Assembly (NCBI GenBank): GCA_045591035.1
Contig: JAZNSG010000005.1
Coordinates: forward strand, 1-64,000
DNA length: 64,000 nucleotides
Direction of reading: 5' to 3'
Source: SIG440 sp045591035
GTDB lineage: Bacteria > Bacillota > Clostridia > Monoglobales > Monoglobaceae
A program made the translations under genes and the position numbers. The stretch's first letter is position 1. Every line of letters begins with the position of its first letter. Shown here in pieces: positions 34,865-44,569 of this stretch. Below the pieces are notes generated by a model that worked only from the letters and a program-made list of their open reading frames with translations, was not told the DNA's origin and did not search any database.

Positions 34865-36175
34865 TTATAATATCTTGTCAATATTTTCAATAAGCTGTTT
34901 ATTACTGTCGGTTTTAACAAGACTGTTTATGAGATTTTCGGTTACATCAGCCGTATTTTTATCACTATAAGCTCTTCTTATGCTTCTTATTGCATCAAGT
35001 TCTTCTTCATCCAAAAGCAGTTCTTCGTGACGAGTTCCCGACTTTGTAATATCCATAGCCGGAAAAATCCTTTTTTCCTGGAGTCTGCTGTCAAGGCGGA
35101 TTTCCATATTTCCGGTACCCTTAAACTCCTCAAAAATAACATCATCCATACGGCTACCTGTTTCCACCAGGGCAGTTGCAAGAATAGTCAGGCTTCCGCC
35201 CTCTTCAATGTTCCTTGCCGCACCGAAAAATCGTTTTGGCTTATAAAGCGCTCCCGGGTCAAGACCGCCCGAAAGCGTTCTTCCTGATGGGGTAACAATA
35301 AGGTTGTATGCTCTCGAGAGTCTGGTAATACTATCCATCAAAATAACGACATCCTTTTTATGCTCAACAAGTCGCTTTGCGCGTTCAAGCACAATTTCCG
35401 CTACCTTGGCATGGTTTGACGGTTCTTCGTCAAATGTTGAATATATCACATCCCCCTTTATGCTTCGTTGCATATCTGTGACCTCTTCGGGGCGCTCATC
35501 AATAAGAAGCATAATAAGATGTATTTCAGGATTATTTTCGGTTATACTGTTTGCAATAGTTTTGAGGAGAGTTGTCTTTCCTGCTTTGGGTGGTGCAAGA
35601 ATAATTCCACGCTGACCCTTTCCAATGGGAGCCACCAAATCAATAAGCCTTGCAGAATACCCGTCTTTTCCTTGTTCAAGGCGAATCCTCTCAGTGGGAT
35701 ACACAGGCGTCAAATCATCAAAGGACTTCCTTCGTATTGAAACATCAACCTTGTCCCCATTTACAGTCTGAACATAAAGCAAAGCCTGATATTTTTCACC
35801 CTCATGCTGCATACGGGTGTTTCCTACGATATAATCACCTGTTTTAAGATTAAATCTGCGTATCTGATTTGCCGACACATAAACATCGTTATCGCCGCTT
35901 TGATAGTTGTTGCATCTGAGAAAGCCATAACCATCCATAACCTCAAGAACGCCACTCATAAGATTGGTTCTGCGTACAGGGTCTGAGTATACTATGTTTT
36001 CTGAGTCAAAGTCCAGATTATTGATTTCTGCTTCCGCAGTTTCGGTCAGGGTATTATCCGAAAGTCTTTCGACAAGGTCGTTTTTTCTCATGGAAGAAAC
36101 TCCCTTTATGCCCCTTTCTGTTGCCATTTTTTGCAATTCTTTAAGTTTTAATTTTGCCAAATCCTCTGTTGTCAC
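34865..36175 (-). CDS. rho: Transcription termination factor Rho
   Basis: The 436-residue hexameric RNA-dependent ATPase stops untranslated transcripts. Domains: Rho_N SAP-like segment (LAKLKLKELQKMATERGIKG), cold-shock-like RNA-binding domain (about 65-150; GVLEVMDGYGFLR), then the ATPase core with Walker A APPKAGKTT near 194, LIDERPEEVTD, Walker B VVILMDSITRL near 278 and Q-loop/R-loop region GGLDPGALYKPKRFFGAARN. No long N-terminal insertion is present. The start is GTG 36175 with GGGG 8 nt upstream. Confidence 0.96.
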   Translation of the reverse strand: MTTEDLAKLKLKELQKMATERGIKGVSSMRKNDLVERLSDNTLTETAEAEINNLDFDSENIVYSDPVRRTNLMSGVLEVMDGYGFLRCNNYQSGDNDVYVSANQIRRFNLKTGDYIVGNTRMQHEGEKYQALLYVQTVNGDKVDVSIRRKSFDDLTPVYPTERIRLEQGKDGYSARLIDLVAPIGKGQRGIILAPPKAGKTTLLKTIANSITENNPEIHLIMLLIDERPEEVTDMQRSIKGDVIYSTFDEEPSNHAKVAEIVLERAKRLVEHKKDVVILMDSITRLSRAYNLIVTPSGRTLSGGLDPGALYKPKRFFGAARNIEEGGSLTILATALVETGSRMDDVIFEEFKGTGNMEIRLDSRLQEKRIFPAMDITKSGTRHEELLLDEEELDAIRSIRRAYSDKNTADVTENLINSLVKTDSNKQLIENIDKIL

Positions 36176-36177
36176 GA

Positions 36178-36798
36178 TTAATTCCCCTTTCCTATCAGGT
36201 TGAGAATAAAATTATTTTCAAAAAAAGATACTGCAAATATTGATTCTTCCATAACTTCTGCAATCTTGCCATTTTCAATCAAAGGTGTCAGGATAAAAAG
36301 CAAAGCGCAGACTATATAAACCATTAATATCCCCATAAGTCCGCCAAGCAACATTCCGCCGCCACGATTAAAATGCTTTATAATGGGAATTTTGTTAAAT
36401 ACATTTGTCGATTTCGTTATAATTCTGATAATCCATTTTACGAAGAAAAAGAAAACAATAAAAGCAAGAATATTTATAATCAAAGCAGCCATCGCACCGG
36501 CTATTCCGCCGGATGCGCTTACCGAGTCTATTGCAAGATATTTCGAAATTACTCCAAACGCTGCATCACCCGCACTATCAGCCATCTTTGACACATAGTT
36601 TTTATCTATAAACTCTGTGAGTTTGGTATATATTGCAGTTCCCATAAGGAATTTTGAAAAAACAGGATAAAAAATAATAGAAACCGCAACAGAAACCAGA
36701 TAGGATACGGATTTAACTATCGTTTTAGCCAACCCTATCCTGTAGCCTTTGTATACAAAAAACGCTACAATTCCGACAACAATAATATCAGCTATCAC
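36178..36798 (-). CDS. CvpA family membrane protein
   Basis: The 206-residue protein has four hydrophobic helices in the CvpA arrangement: MIADIIVVGIVAFFVYKGYRIGLAK, a second near residue 35-50, a third near 105-128, and a fourth in the glycine-rich GGGMLLGGLMGILMVYIV. Family members are inner-membrane proteins linked to colicin V production in E. coli and to division or envelope roles in Firmicutes; the exact role is unknown. The start is GTG 36798 after GGGGG. It stops 2 nt before rho begins. Confidence 0.85.
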   Translation of the reverse strand: MIADIIVVGIVAFFVYKGYRIGLAKTIVKSVSYLVSVAVSIIFYPVFSKFLMGTAIYTKLTEFIDKNYVSKMADSAGDAAFGVISKYLAIDSVSASGGIAGAMAALIINILAFIVFFFFVKWIIRIITKSTNVFNKIPIIKHFNRGGGMLLGGLMGILMVYIVCALLFILTPLIENGKIAEVMEESIFAVSFFENNFILNLIGKGN

Positions 36799-36838
36799 AA
36801 AAATTCCCCCTTGAGGTTTATTTTGAAACTTTTCGAAT

Positions 36839-37936
36839 CTACTTGGTTTTAATTATTTCTGCACCGCTACCGCCAAAAATGACAACTCTGTTTCTGTCTG
36901 AAAATATACGTAGCTCCCTTATGTCTTTTTTGAGCTCTATTCGTTTCTTTATGTGGCCCTTAGGGTCAAGCCTGAGTACTGCCCCACCTTCTGCCAAAAC
37001 AATACATTCTCCATTTACATCAAGAGCCTGGATTTTTTCACCCGAGGTATAGCTTCCACGCAATTTTCCTCTTGATGAATAACTTTCCACAATTGTGCTG
37101 TTTAGTCCACTGTCGAAAGTAAATACAAGATTTCTTTCATTATCAATGTTAAAGAACAACGGAATTTTTCCCTCAAAATCAATAGTATAGAGTGTTTTCC
37201 CATTCTTCTTAAGTTCCCTGAAGCTTTTGTCTGAAACCACAGAAAGTCGGCCATTTTCACGATATTTTACTTCCGCCACTATACCGTCAATCTCTGCCAC
37301 AGTCTTAGGATCATTTTTAGATTTATAATCAATTATTATTATTCTGCTTCGCACAGTCTCCTTGTCTGTAACTATCTGAGAGACAGCTATTTTATTGTTG
37401 GATGAAATGTCTACCGCTCCGATATATCCATTGCCGCTGTGCCATTTATAAATCTCACTGCCGTTTTTATCATAAAGGGTAACCATACCCTTGAAACCAA
37501 GTTCATCTGTAGCTACGACTATATAACCATTTTTATTCACTTTTGCACATAATATTTCATTTTCTGTAGTAATTTGATTTACAGCCTTTTCACGCTCATA
37601 TGTACTCACTGTCTTCCCAAATGAATCGGCAATCATAATATACTTCCCCCGAACCGAAACCATTGGGGAAGCCGAGCTGTGTACTATATCAAAGGTCCCT
37701 CTTCCCGACTTATCCAAAGCCGAAATTCCCTCTGCGTCTATCATAAGCATTTCCTTTTTATATGCAGCAAAATCATAATCCACACCGGGACGAAAATCTA
37801 TTTTAACCACATCAGGTGCAAGAAAAAAATTTCGTATTCCGGGATTGAAAACAACAAGCAAAGCTATACAAACAACCACCAAAGCCATTGGGATCAGTCG
37901 TTTTTTGTTAAATGCTTTTCTTGCATCAATTTTCAT
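36839..37936 (-). CDS. DUF5711 family membrane-anchored beta-propeller-like protein
   Basis: The 365-residue product has a short basic N-terminus and one TM helix (about 14-32), then an extracytoplasmic domain made of repeating 40-45-residue beta units of the kind MISVRGKYI, NGYIVVATDELGFKGMVTLYDKNG, SSNNKIAVSQI and RNLVFTFDSG, consistent with a seven-bladed propeller as in DUF5711. Its function is unknown. GAGGTGAT precedes the ATG. It lies between truA and cvpA, with the same strand and short gaps, and may act in the envelope. Confidence 0.75.
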   Translation of the reverse strand: MKIDARKAFNKKRLIPMALVVVCIALLVVFNPGIRNFFLAPDVVKIDFRPGVDYDFAAYKKEMLMIDAEGISALDKSGRGTFDIVHSSASPMVSVRGKYIMIADSFGKTVSTYEREKAVNQITTENEILCAKVNKNGYIVVATDELGFKGMVTLYDKNGSEIYKWHSGNGYIGAVDISSNNKIAVSQIVTDKETVRSRIIIIDYKSKNDPKTVAEIDGIVAEVKYRENGRLSVVSDKSFRELKKNGKTLYTIDFEGKIPLFFNIDNERNLVFTFDSGLNSTIVESYSSRGKLRGSYTSGEKIQALDVNGECIVLAEGGAVLRLDPKGHIKKRIELKKDIRELRIFSDRNRVVIFGGSGAEIIKTK

Positions 37937-37975
37937 TTTATCACCTCATTAAAAGGATTTTTGGTATCGAGTCCT

Positions 37976-38731
37976 TCAAAACTCATCATAAAATACTTTT
38001 TTCAAGAACAAGCCCTCAGGCGGGGCTGTCATTCCTGCTCTTTTTCTGTCACAGCTGTTTATAATTTCCCCAATTTCTGTCTCCGGAATTCTTCCTATTC
38101 CCACCTCTGCCAATGTACCTGATATAATCCTGACCATATTATAGAGAAACGCATCTGCTTCAACCTCTATTTCGATTTGCTCAGGCCAATCAACACTTTT
38201 TGACACCTTGCAGTCACGAATTGTTCTTATGGTTGTCTTTTGTGAACCACCCGCCGCCATAAAAGCTGAAAAATCGTGAGTGCCGCAAAATGCACCTGCG
38301 GCTCTTTGCATTTTTTCTATATTTAAAGTATAGGGCAAAAACCACGAATACTTTGCCGTAAACGGATTTTCAATATTAGAATTCCAAATTCTGTAATTAT
38401 ACCGTTTGCCCTTTGAGGAAAAACGTGCGTTAAATGTGTCCGGAACTTCAAATGCCTCAATCGCCGCAATCGAATCCTCTCCCATATGGGTGTTTATGGC
38501 AAAAGGCAACCGCTCTGTGGGTATCCTCGTATTCGATTTAAAATTAAAATAATATTCAAGAGCATGTACTCCGGCATCAGTACGGCTGCAACCAGTAACA
38601 GAAGTATTTTCCCCTGTTAACTCAGAAAGCACGGTTTCAATACGTTCCTGAACAGTTATTCCGTTTTTCTGGTTCTGCCAACCATGATATTTGCTGCCAT
38701 CGTACATTATTTTCACTGCAATATTTTTCAT
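37976..38731 (-). CDS. truA: tRNA pseudouridine(38-40) synthase
   Basis: The 251-residue enzyme isomerises U38-40 of the tRNA anticodon arm. The catalytic Asp lies in SRTDAGVHAL near residue 53; MYDGSKYHGWQNQKNGITVQ at the N-terminus and RFSSKGKRYNYRI near 100 are typical. I start at ATG 38731, which overlaps the ecfT stop as ATGA with GGTGGG 8 nt before it. The ecfA1-ecfA2-ecfT-truA order is conserved in many Firmicutes. Confidence 0.95.
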   Translation of the reverse strand: MKNIAVKIMYDGSKYHGWQNQKNGITVQERIETVLSELTGENTSVTGCSRTDAGVHALEYYFNFKSNTRIPTERLPFAINTHMGEDSIAAIEAFEVPDTFNARFSSKGKRYNYRIWNSNIENPFTAKYSWFLPYTLNIEKMQRAAGAFCGTHDFSAFMAAGGSQKTTIRTIRDCKVSKSVDWPEQIEIEVEADAFLYNMVRIISGTLAEVGIGRIPETEIGEIINSCDRKRAGMTAPPEGLFLKKVFYDEF

Positions 38732-39543
38732 ATAAAAAGCCCACCGCAAAATATGTTTGTCAAAACAATAATCCCAACAAGTATTCCTATCCCTATCCAG
38801 GCACCTGCATCTCTGCCATGAAGTTTAAGTTCTCTGAGTCTTGTTCGGTTCAACCCCCCACGATAACAACGACATTCCATCGCTACCGCCAAATCATCTG
38901 CACGTCTGAAAGCACTTATGAAAAGTGGTATCAAAATAGGCACCATAGCCTTTGCACGGCTTAAAAGGTTTCCACTTTCCATATCCGCGCCCCTTGCAGT
39001 CTGGGCTTTCATTATTTTATCAGTTTCTTCAAGAAGAGTAGGCACAAACCTTAAAGCAATGGTCATCATCATTGCAAGTTCATGGGCAGGAACACCAATT
39101 TTCCTAAAAGGAGAGAGCAGATGTTCTATACCATCGGTCAGTATAATCGGAGATGTCGTCAAGGTAAGAAGCGATGTGCCGAAAACAAGGAAAAACAGTC
39201 TCAGTGTCATAAATACTGCAAGTCTCACGCCTTCATAGGTCACGGTAATAAATCCCCATTTCCAAAGTATTCTGCCATCTGTTAAGAATAAATTGAAGAT
39301 AACCGTTATCATAACAAACAACATTATTGGTTTAAGACCTTTTAGCACAAACTTTGCAGGAATTTTTGATGCCCTGACACACAAGAATGTAAATAAGGCA
39401 AGTGCTCCATATCCAATCAAGGTATTTATACAAAAGGTAACAACAATATACACAATGACACACAAAATTTTCGTTCTGGGGTCTAATCTGTGAACAAATG
39501 AATCCCCGGGGAAATATTGACCCAAAGTAATATCCTTCAGCAT
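38728..39543 (-). CDS. ecfT: Energy-coupling factor transporter transmembrane protein EcfT
   Basis: The 271-residue membrane component of group II ECF vitamin transporters transduces ATP hydrolysis by EcfA1/A2 to exchangeable substrate-binding S components. The coupling motif ARGADMES is near residue 183, followed by a second Ala-Arg-like element, and there are about five TM helices. It lies 19 nt after ecfA2 and is coupled by ATGA to truA. No S-component gene is seen in the window. Confidence 0.94.
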   Translation of the reverse strand: MLKDITLGQYFPGDSFVHRLDPRTKILCVIVYIVVTFCINTLIGYGALALFTFLCVRASKIPAKFVLKGLKPIMLFVMITVIFNLFLTDGRILWKWGFITVTYEGVRLAVFMTLRLFFLVFGTSLLTLTTSPIILTDGIEHLLSPFRKIGVPAHELAMMMTIALRFVPTLLEETDKIMKAQTARGADMESGNLLSRAKAMVPILIPLFISAFRRADDLAVAMECRCYRGGLNRTRLRELKLHGRDAGAWIGIGILVGIIVLTNIFCGGLFI

Positions 39544-39562
39544 ACTGTCACCTCTCTTCTCG

Positions 39563-40405
39563 TTATTTTAACAGTTTCTCAATTTCTTTTCTTGCAGTCT
39601 CAATCGTATAAATTCCCGACGGCAAAGGCAGCCCTGCCGCTCTCAGCTTGTCACAAATATCTGTTATTTGGGGAACATCGAGACCAAGACCTCTTACTCT
39701 GTCAGAGTTTTTAAATATCTCTGACGTTTTATCACACATGGCAATCGTGCCCTTTTTCATAACAACAATTCTGTCTGTTATGTTTGCCAGATCCTCCATA
39801 CTGTGAGAAACCAATATTACGGTAATCCCAAGACGCTCGTGCATATCCCTTATCTTTCTCAGAATATCATCTCTGCCCGCCGGGTCCAGTCCTGCAGTGG
39901 GTTCATCAAGGATAAGAAGTTCAGGCTCCATAGCAAGAACTCCGGCAATAGCAACTCTGCGTTTCTGACCGCCCGACAATTCAAATGGTGATTTATTCAG
40001 TTTCTTTGGTACAATTCCCACAAGCTCAGCCGCAGTCTCAACGCGTCTTTTTATTTCATCTTCATCAAGACCCATGTTAGAAGGTCCAAAAGCTATATCC
40101 TTGTAAACAGTTTCTTCAAAAAGCTGATATTCCGGATACTGCATAACAATTCCCGTTTTAAAACGCATCTGTCGCATATTGCAACCCTTTGCGTGAAGAA
40201 TTTGTCCGTCTATTTCAATTGTGCCCGAAGTTGGCTTGATGAGACCGGCAATCATCTGAATCAATGTGGATTTTCCCGAGCCTGTATGTCCCATGAGTCC
40301 AACAAATTCGCCTTTTTTAATTTCAAGGTTAACGTCCCTGATTGCTTGTTGTTCAAAGGGTCCGCCACTCATATATGTGTAATTAACATCTGTCATTTTA
40401 ATCAT
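39563..40405 (-). CDS. ecfA2: Energy-coupling factor transporter ATPase EcfA2
   Basis: The 280-residue ABC ATPase has Walker A GHTGSGKST near residue 38, signature LSGGQKRR near 144, Walker B LLILDEPTAGLDP near 163 and an H-loop HSMEDL near 200. The ATG at 40405 overlaps the last codons of ecfA1 and has GGGGG 9 nt upstream; the frame extends upstream inside ecfA1 but begins with non-family sequence. It pairs with EcfA1 and EcfT as the energising module. Confidence 0.95.
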   Translation of the reverse strand: MIKMTDVNYTYMSGGPFEQQAIRDVNLEIKKGEFVGLMGHTGSGKSTLIQMIAGLIKPTSGTIEIDGQILHAKGCNMRQMRFKTGIVMQYPEYQLFEETVYKDIAFGPSNMGLDEDEIKRRVETAAELVGIVPKKLNKSPFELSGGQKRRVAIAGVLAMEPELLILDEPTAGLDPAGRDDILRKIRDMHERLGITVILVSHSMEDLANITDRIVVMKKGTIAMCDKTSEIFKNSDRVRGLGLDVPQITDICDKLRAAGLPLPSGIYTIETARKEIEKLLK

Positions 40406-41294
40406 GAGCGGATACCCCCTTAAATTTGTTATAGGCATCAACAATTGCATCGGCACATTCCTTCGCCGTAAGTATTTCCAGGTCAAAATCAAATCCTGAT
40501 TTGTTAAGTTCAAAACACAGCTCCGTCGCCTGGGGTACATCAAGTCCAAGTTTTTTAATTACTTCAACCTGACTGAAAATCTCTTTGGGTGTTCCCTCCA
40601 CAATAATCTCACCATGGTCCATAACCACAACTCTGTCAGCCTCAGCGGCTTCCTCCATAAAGTGTGTAATCATAACCACCGTCATGTGTTCGTCTTTGTT
40701 AAGGCTCTTAACCGTCTGCATAATCTCTTTTCTTCCAACAGGGTCAAGCATAGCAGTCGGCTCATCCATAACCAGAACTCCGGGTTTCATTGCAAGAACT
40801 CCCGCAATAGCAATCCGTTGTTTTTGACCGCCTGAAAGCATGTGTGGTGCATGATTCCGAAATTCAGTCATGTTAACAGCCTCAAGAGCATAATCTACTC
40901 TTTTTTGAATTTCTTCACAGGGCACACCAAGATTTTCAGGAGCAAAAGCCACATCCTCCTCAACAAGGGTGGCAACAAGCTGATTGTCCGGATTCTGAAA
41001 AACCATGCCCACACGCTGTCTTATATCGAACAGACGTTTTTCGTCAGATGTATCAATTCCCTCAACCAAAACCTTACCTGACTGGGGAACCAAAATAGCA
41101 TTAAGATGCTTTGCCAGAGTGGATTTCCCCGAACCGTTGTGCCCCAGAATAGCCAAAAACTCACCGCGTTTCACCGAAAGGCTAACATTTTTCAAAGCAC
41201 GGTTTTCAGGCTCCATGCCTTCTGCCGCCACATCTTCGTACCAAAAATCTATATTATGAATATCAATAACCTTATCTTGCATATTTTTGTCCAA
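40398..41294 (-). CDS. ecfA1: Energy-coupling factor transporter ATPase EcfA1
   Basis: The 298-residue ABC ATPase has Walker A GHNGSGKST near residue 51, signature LSGGQKQR near 157, Walker B VLVMDEPTAMLDP near 176 and H-loop ITHFMEEA near 213. Note the Met in place of the usual Gly after the Walker B Ala (TAMLDP), as is common in EcfA1. The likely start is TTG 41294 with AGGTG 5 nt upstream; ATG 41282 is further away. It is the first gene of the ECF module. Confidence 0.94.
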   Translation of the reverse strand: MDKNMQDKVIDIHNIDFWYEDVAAEGMEPENRALKNVSLSVKRGEFLAILGHNGSGKSTLAKHLNAILVPQSGKVLVEGIDTSDEKRLFDIRQRVGMVFQNPDNQLVATLVEEDVAFAPENLGVPCEEIQKRVDYALEAVNMTEFRNHAPHMLSGGQKQRIAIAGVLAMKPGVLVMDEPTAMLDPVGRKEIMQTVKSLNKDEHMTVVMITHFMEEAAEADRVVVMDHGEIIVEGTPKEIFSQVEVIKKLGLDVPQATELCFELNKSGFDFDLEILTAKECADAIVDAYNKFKGVSAHD

Positions 41295-41315
41295 TTTTTC
41301 ACCTGCTTTTCAGGG

Positions 41316-42188
41316 TTATTTTTTCCAGCGTCCTGAATACCCACAGGGCAATACAAGACCTTGATTTGTTATGGGTAATCCCACCTCGTCCACTGAAATT
41401 TCTCCGCCATACTTCTTTTGAAGAGTCATTTTAAGTATATTTTCCAAAATACCGCCCGAAAGACCTGTAGTGTATGAGTTTATCAGGAAAAACAATGGGT
41501 TATCCGACATAACATCCATACAAAGCTCTACCATGCCAAACAGTTCATCTTCAATCTTCCAGACCTCACCCGACGGTCCACGTCCATAAGAGGGAGGGTC
41601 CATAATGATTGCGTCATATTTCCTTCCTCTGCGTTTTTCACGCTCCGTGAATTTCTTCACATCATCAACTATATATCTTATGGGGTTGTTCTCAAGTCCC
41701 GAGAGCTTTGCATTCTCTTTGGCCCAAGCAACCATACCCTTTGAAGCATCAACGTGACAAACCGCAGCGCCCGCATTTGAAGCCGCCATTGTGGCTCCCC
41801 CGGTATATGCAAACAGGTTAAGAACATTCACATCACTTCTGCCTGAAGTGCGGATAATATCCGAGAACCAATCCCAGTTTACCGCTTGTTCGGGGAAAAG
41901 GCCTGTATGTTTAAAGCCCATCATTTTTATACCAAACCGAAGGTCTCCGTATTGAACAATCCAACTTTCAGGGACCTTTCCTAGACTTTCCCAATGTCCG
42001 CCCCCGGTATTGCTTCTGTGATAGTGTGCATCAGGGTTTTCCCACATATCGTGGGCATCCTTGGCTTTCACATCCCAAACAATCTGAGGGTCCGGACGTC
42101 TGAGGATAATCTTTCCCCATCGTTCAAGCTTTTCGCCATTTTTTGCGTCCAACAGTTCATAATCTTTCCATTTATCTGACAAAAACAT
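41316..42188 (-). CDS. SAM-dependent methyltransferase (RlmI/COG1092-like)
   Basis: The 290-residue class I methyltransferase has the SAM-binding segment VLNLFAYTGGATMAASNAGA near residue 122, acidic VDASKGMVAWAKENA after it, and the catalytic IMDPPSYGRGPSG near 195, which marks rRNA/nucleic-acid cytosine or guanine methyltransferases of the RlmI/RlmK type. It lacks the N-terminal PUA domain of RlmI. The exact target base is unknown. It lies between mrp and ecfA1 on the same strand. Confidence 0.8.
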   Translation of the reverse strand: MFLSDKWKDYELLDAKNGEKLERWGKIILRRPDPQIVWDVKAKDAHDMWENPDAHYHRSNTGGGHWESLGKVPESWIVQYGDLRFGIKMMGFKHTGLFPEQAVNWDWFSDIIRTSGRSDVNVLNLFAYTGGATMAASNAGAAVCHVDASKGMVAWAKENAKLSGLENNPIRYIVDDVKKFTEREKRRGRKYDAIIMDPPSYGRGPSGEVWKIEDELFGMVELCMDVMSDNPLFFLINSYTTGLSGGILENILKMTLQKKYGGEISVDEVGLPITNQGLVLPCGYSGRWKK

Positions 42189-42236
42189 AATATTCCTCTT
42201 TTTCGTGGCAACCCCACAATCTGATTTTATGCCTCT

Positions 42237-43070
42237 TTAGAGCATACCTTCCAAAGCAGAAAAAGCACAAGACAGCCAATCTTCTGCGGAAATATCTTCT
42301 ACCATACCACCATCACAAAGTTTAGCAACATCTGCTCTCATGGGGATTCTGCCCAAAGCAGAAATACCATTTGCCTTTGCAATTTCGTCAAGACGGCTTT
42401 CACCAAATATATTAATCTTTTCGCTGCAATTGGGGCACTCAACATAGCTCATATTTTCAACTACGCCCAATATGGGTATATTCATCATCTTTGCCATCTT
42501 TACAGCTTTTTCAACTATCATAGAAACCAGTTCCTGGGGAGATGTGACAATTACAATACCATCAACCGGCAAAGACTGAAAAACAGTAAGGGGAACATCG
42601 CCTGTACCGGGGGGCATATCAACAAACATAAAGTCAACATCCTCCCATACAACATCGGTCCAGAACTGTTTCACAGTTCCTCCGATAACAGGTCCTCTCC
42701 ACACAACCGGGTCGGTATCGTTTTCAAGCAACAGATTAACTGACATAACTTTGGTGTCATTCTTGCTTAAGCAAGGCAAAAGCCCATATTCGTTCGCCTG
42801 GCCCTTTTCTTTAATTCCAAAAAGCTTTGGAATAGATGGTCCTGTAATGTCTGCATCAAGAATCGCTGTGCGATAACCTTTTTTGTTCATTCCTGAAGCA
42901 AGAAGCGAGGTTACCAAAGACTTACCTACACCACCTTTACCACTTACAACACCAATAACCTTTTTTATATCACTCATAGAATTTTTAGGAGCCAAAAAGC
43001 TCTGTTCTTCTTTTCTCGAACTGCAGTTTTCACCACAGCTTGAGCAATCATGTGTGCAATTCTCACTCAT
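42237..43070 (-). CDS. mrp: Mrp/NBP35 family Fe-S cluster carrier ATPase
   Basis: The 277-residue P-loop NTPase has deviant Walker A VVSGKGGVGKS near residue 38, DADITGPSIP, and FVDMPPGTGDVPLT near 143. A cysteine-rich N-terminus (CTHDCSSCGENC) and the central CPNC near 214 can hold Fe-S clusters, so the protein may assemble or carry a cluster as Mrp/ApbC homologues do. ATG 43070 has AAAGGG 9 nt upstream, better than a TTG six codons earlier. The dedicated cysteine-rich N-terminus recalls NBP35-type members. Confidence 0.9.
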   Translation of the reverse strand: MSENCTHDCSSCGENCSSRKEEQSFLAPKNSMSDIKKVIGVVSGKGGVGKSLVTSLLASGMNKKGYRTAILDADITGPSIPKLFGIKEKGQANEYGLLPCLSKNDTKVMSVNLLLENDTDPVVWRGPVIGGTVKQFWTDVVWEDVDFMFVDMPPGTGDVPLTVFQSLPVDGIVIVTSPQELVSMIVEKAVKMAKMMNIPILGVVENMSYVECPNCSEKINIFGESRLDEIAKANGISALGRIPMRADVAKLCDGGMVEDISAEDWLSCAFSALEGML

Positions 43071-43100
43071 TTTATCATACCCTTTCAATTTTTTATTTGT

Positions 43101-44552
43101 TTAAAATATATCCAATGCTGCCTGAAGCTGGTCATCAACTTCAACCTCAGCAGTTTTCAGAAAATCATATAAATTCATCTGCGTTGTTATATCCAGAACT
43201 CCATAAGAAAACAATCCGCGAACCTTTTGGTAGGTAGCCACCGCAATCTTAAGGTTTTCATCATATACGTCATTTTCTTCACCTATGAAAATACCGGCAA
43301 CCTTCAGCATTTTTTTTGCAAGTCTGACCTCTTCGCCTTTATCTCCAAGCTTATATTTCTTTGAAAGTGAAAACATATCAAATTCACTCATATCCATAGG
43401 CTTTGCAGAGTTTTCCACAAAAACATCCGGCGTTATTCCAACCTTATCAATATTGTTACCCTCAGGTGTAAGGTAGTATGCCGTGGTATATTTAATCATC
43501 CCTCCGTCACCGGTCATAGCTGCTGTTTGAACTGTACCTTTGCCAAAGGTTTTTACTCCCACAGACTTTGCAGCGTTGTTTTCGCAAAGAGCCGCAGTTA
43601 ATACCTCAGATGCACTTGCAGACATTTCGTTAACAAGAATTGCTACATTGTATTTTTTTGTCGTCGCTGAAGCCTTGTAAATCTTGTTCAAAATCTCTAA
43701 TTTATGGTCTTCAGTTGTTATAACAGCGTCTTTCGGCAAGAATATGTCAGCAATCTCAACAGCTGTATCAAGATAACCGCCACCATTGTCACGAACATCT
43801 ATTATCACATTCTTTATGCCTTTTTTATCGGCTTCTGAAAGTGCAGCTTTAAATTCTTTTGCCGTATCGTTTGAAAAAGAGAAAATATCTATTTTTATAA
43901 TATTTTTTCCATTATTTTCAAGAAACTCATAATCCACTGTTTCTACCTTAACAAGCTCACGCTTTATGTTAAATGTGAGTGGCTCACTTATTCCTGTGCG
44001 AAGTATTTTAATTTTGACCGTAGTCCCCGCTTTTCCTCGAATATGGTTGACTGCGGTATCCATATCCATGCCTCTGAGGTCTTTATCATCAGCCCCGATA
44101 ATGATATCTCCCGCAAGTATTCCGGCTCTCTCTGCAGGGGTACCGGGTATAGGCTGAGACACAATTAAATTTCCATCGTTTGAAAGCACATTCACTCCAA
44201 TGCCCACAACCTCTTCATTCAAAGTGCTTAAAAACACCTCTGCTTCGTCCGGGTTAAAATATACAGAATGTTCATCAACAGATTCCAGAATTGCCTTCAT
44301 TGCCTTTTCATAAGCCTCCGGGTCTTCTTGCAGAAGTGTTTCAAAGCCTACCTTGTACAAGGACTCTGCCGTTACATTCGGATATCTGGAAAAAAAATCT
44401 ATGTTTTTTATGATTTTTTCAGCAAAAGTCGCAAGTGTTTTGTCCTGAACCTTTGATGTATCTTCTTCAGCACAAACAAACATGCTGATTGAGGATAAAA
44501 GCACAGTCACAATCAAAATAATCGAAATTCGTGATTTAAAAACCTTCTTCAT
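43101..44552 (-). CDS. C-terminal processing peptidase (S41) with peptidoglycan-binding domain
   Basis: The 483-residue secreted serine protease has a signal peptide or anchor (about 1-28), a PDZ domain (about 105-190; GIGVNVLSNDGNLIV, RAGILAGDIIIGADD), an S41 core with catalytic Ser in VNEMSASASEVL near 310 and Lys in GVKTFGKGTVQ near 335, then a peptidoglycan-binding-1-like C-terminal domain (about 395-465; LGDKGEEVRLAKKML). This layout matches CtpA/CtpB; CtpB acts in sporulation signalling in Bacillus, but assignment here is open. It follows a small secreted-protein gene. Confidence 0.92.
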   Translation of the reverse strand: MKKVFKSRISIILIVTVLLSSISMFVCAEEDTSKVQDKTLATFAEKIIKNIDFFSRYPNVTAESLYKVGFETLLQEDPEAYEKAMKAILESVDEHSVYFNPDEAEVFLSTLNEEVVGIGVNVLSNDGNLIVSQPIPGTPAERAGILAGDIIIGADDKDLRGMDMDTAVNHIRGKAGTTVKIKILRTGISEPLTFNIKRELVKVETVDYEFLENNGKNIIKIDIFSFSNDTAKEFKAALSEADKKGIKNVIIDVRDNGGGYLDTAVEIADIFLPKDAVITTEDHKLEILNKIYKASATTKKYNVAILVNEMSASASEVLTAALCENNAAKSVGVKTFGKGTVQTAAMTGDGGMIKYTTAYYLTPEGNNIDKVGITPDVFVENSAKPMDMSEFDMFSLSKKYKLGDKGEEVRLAKKMLKVAGIFIGEENDVYDENLKIAVATYQKVRGLFSYGVLDITTQMNLYDFLKTAEVEVDDQLQAALDIF

Positions 44553-44569
44553 ATATTCTCCTCTTTCTC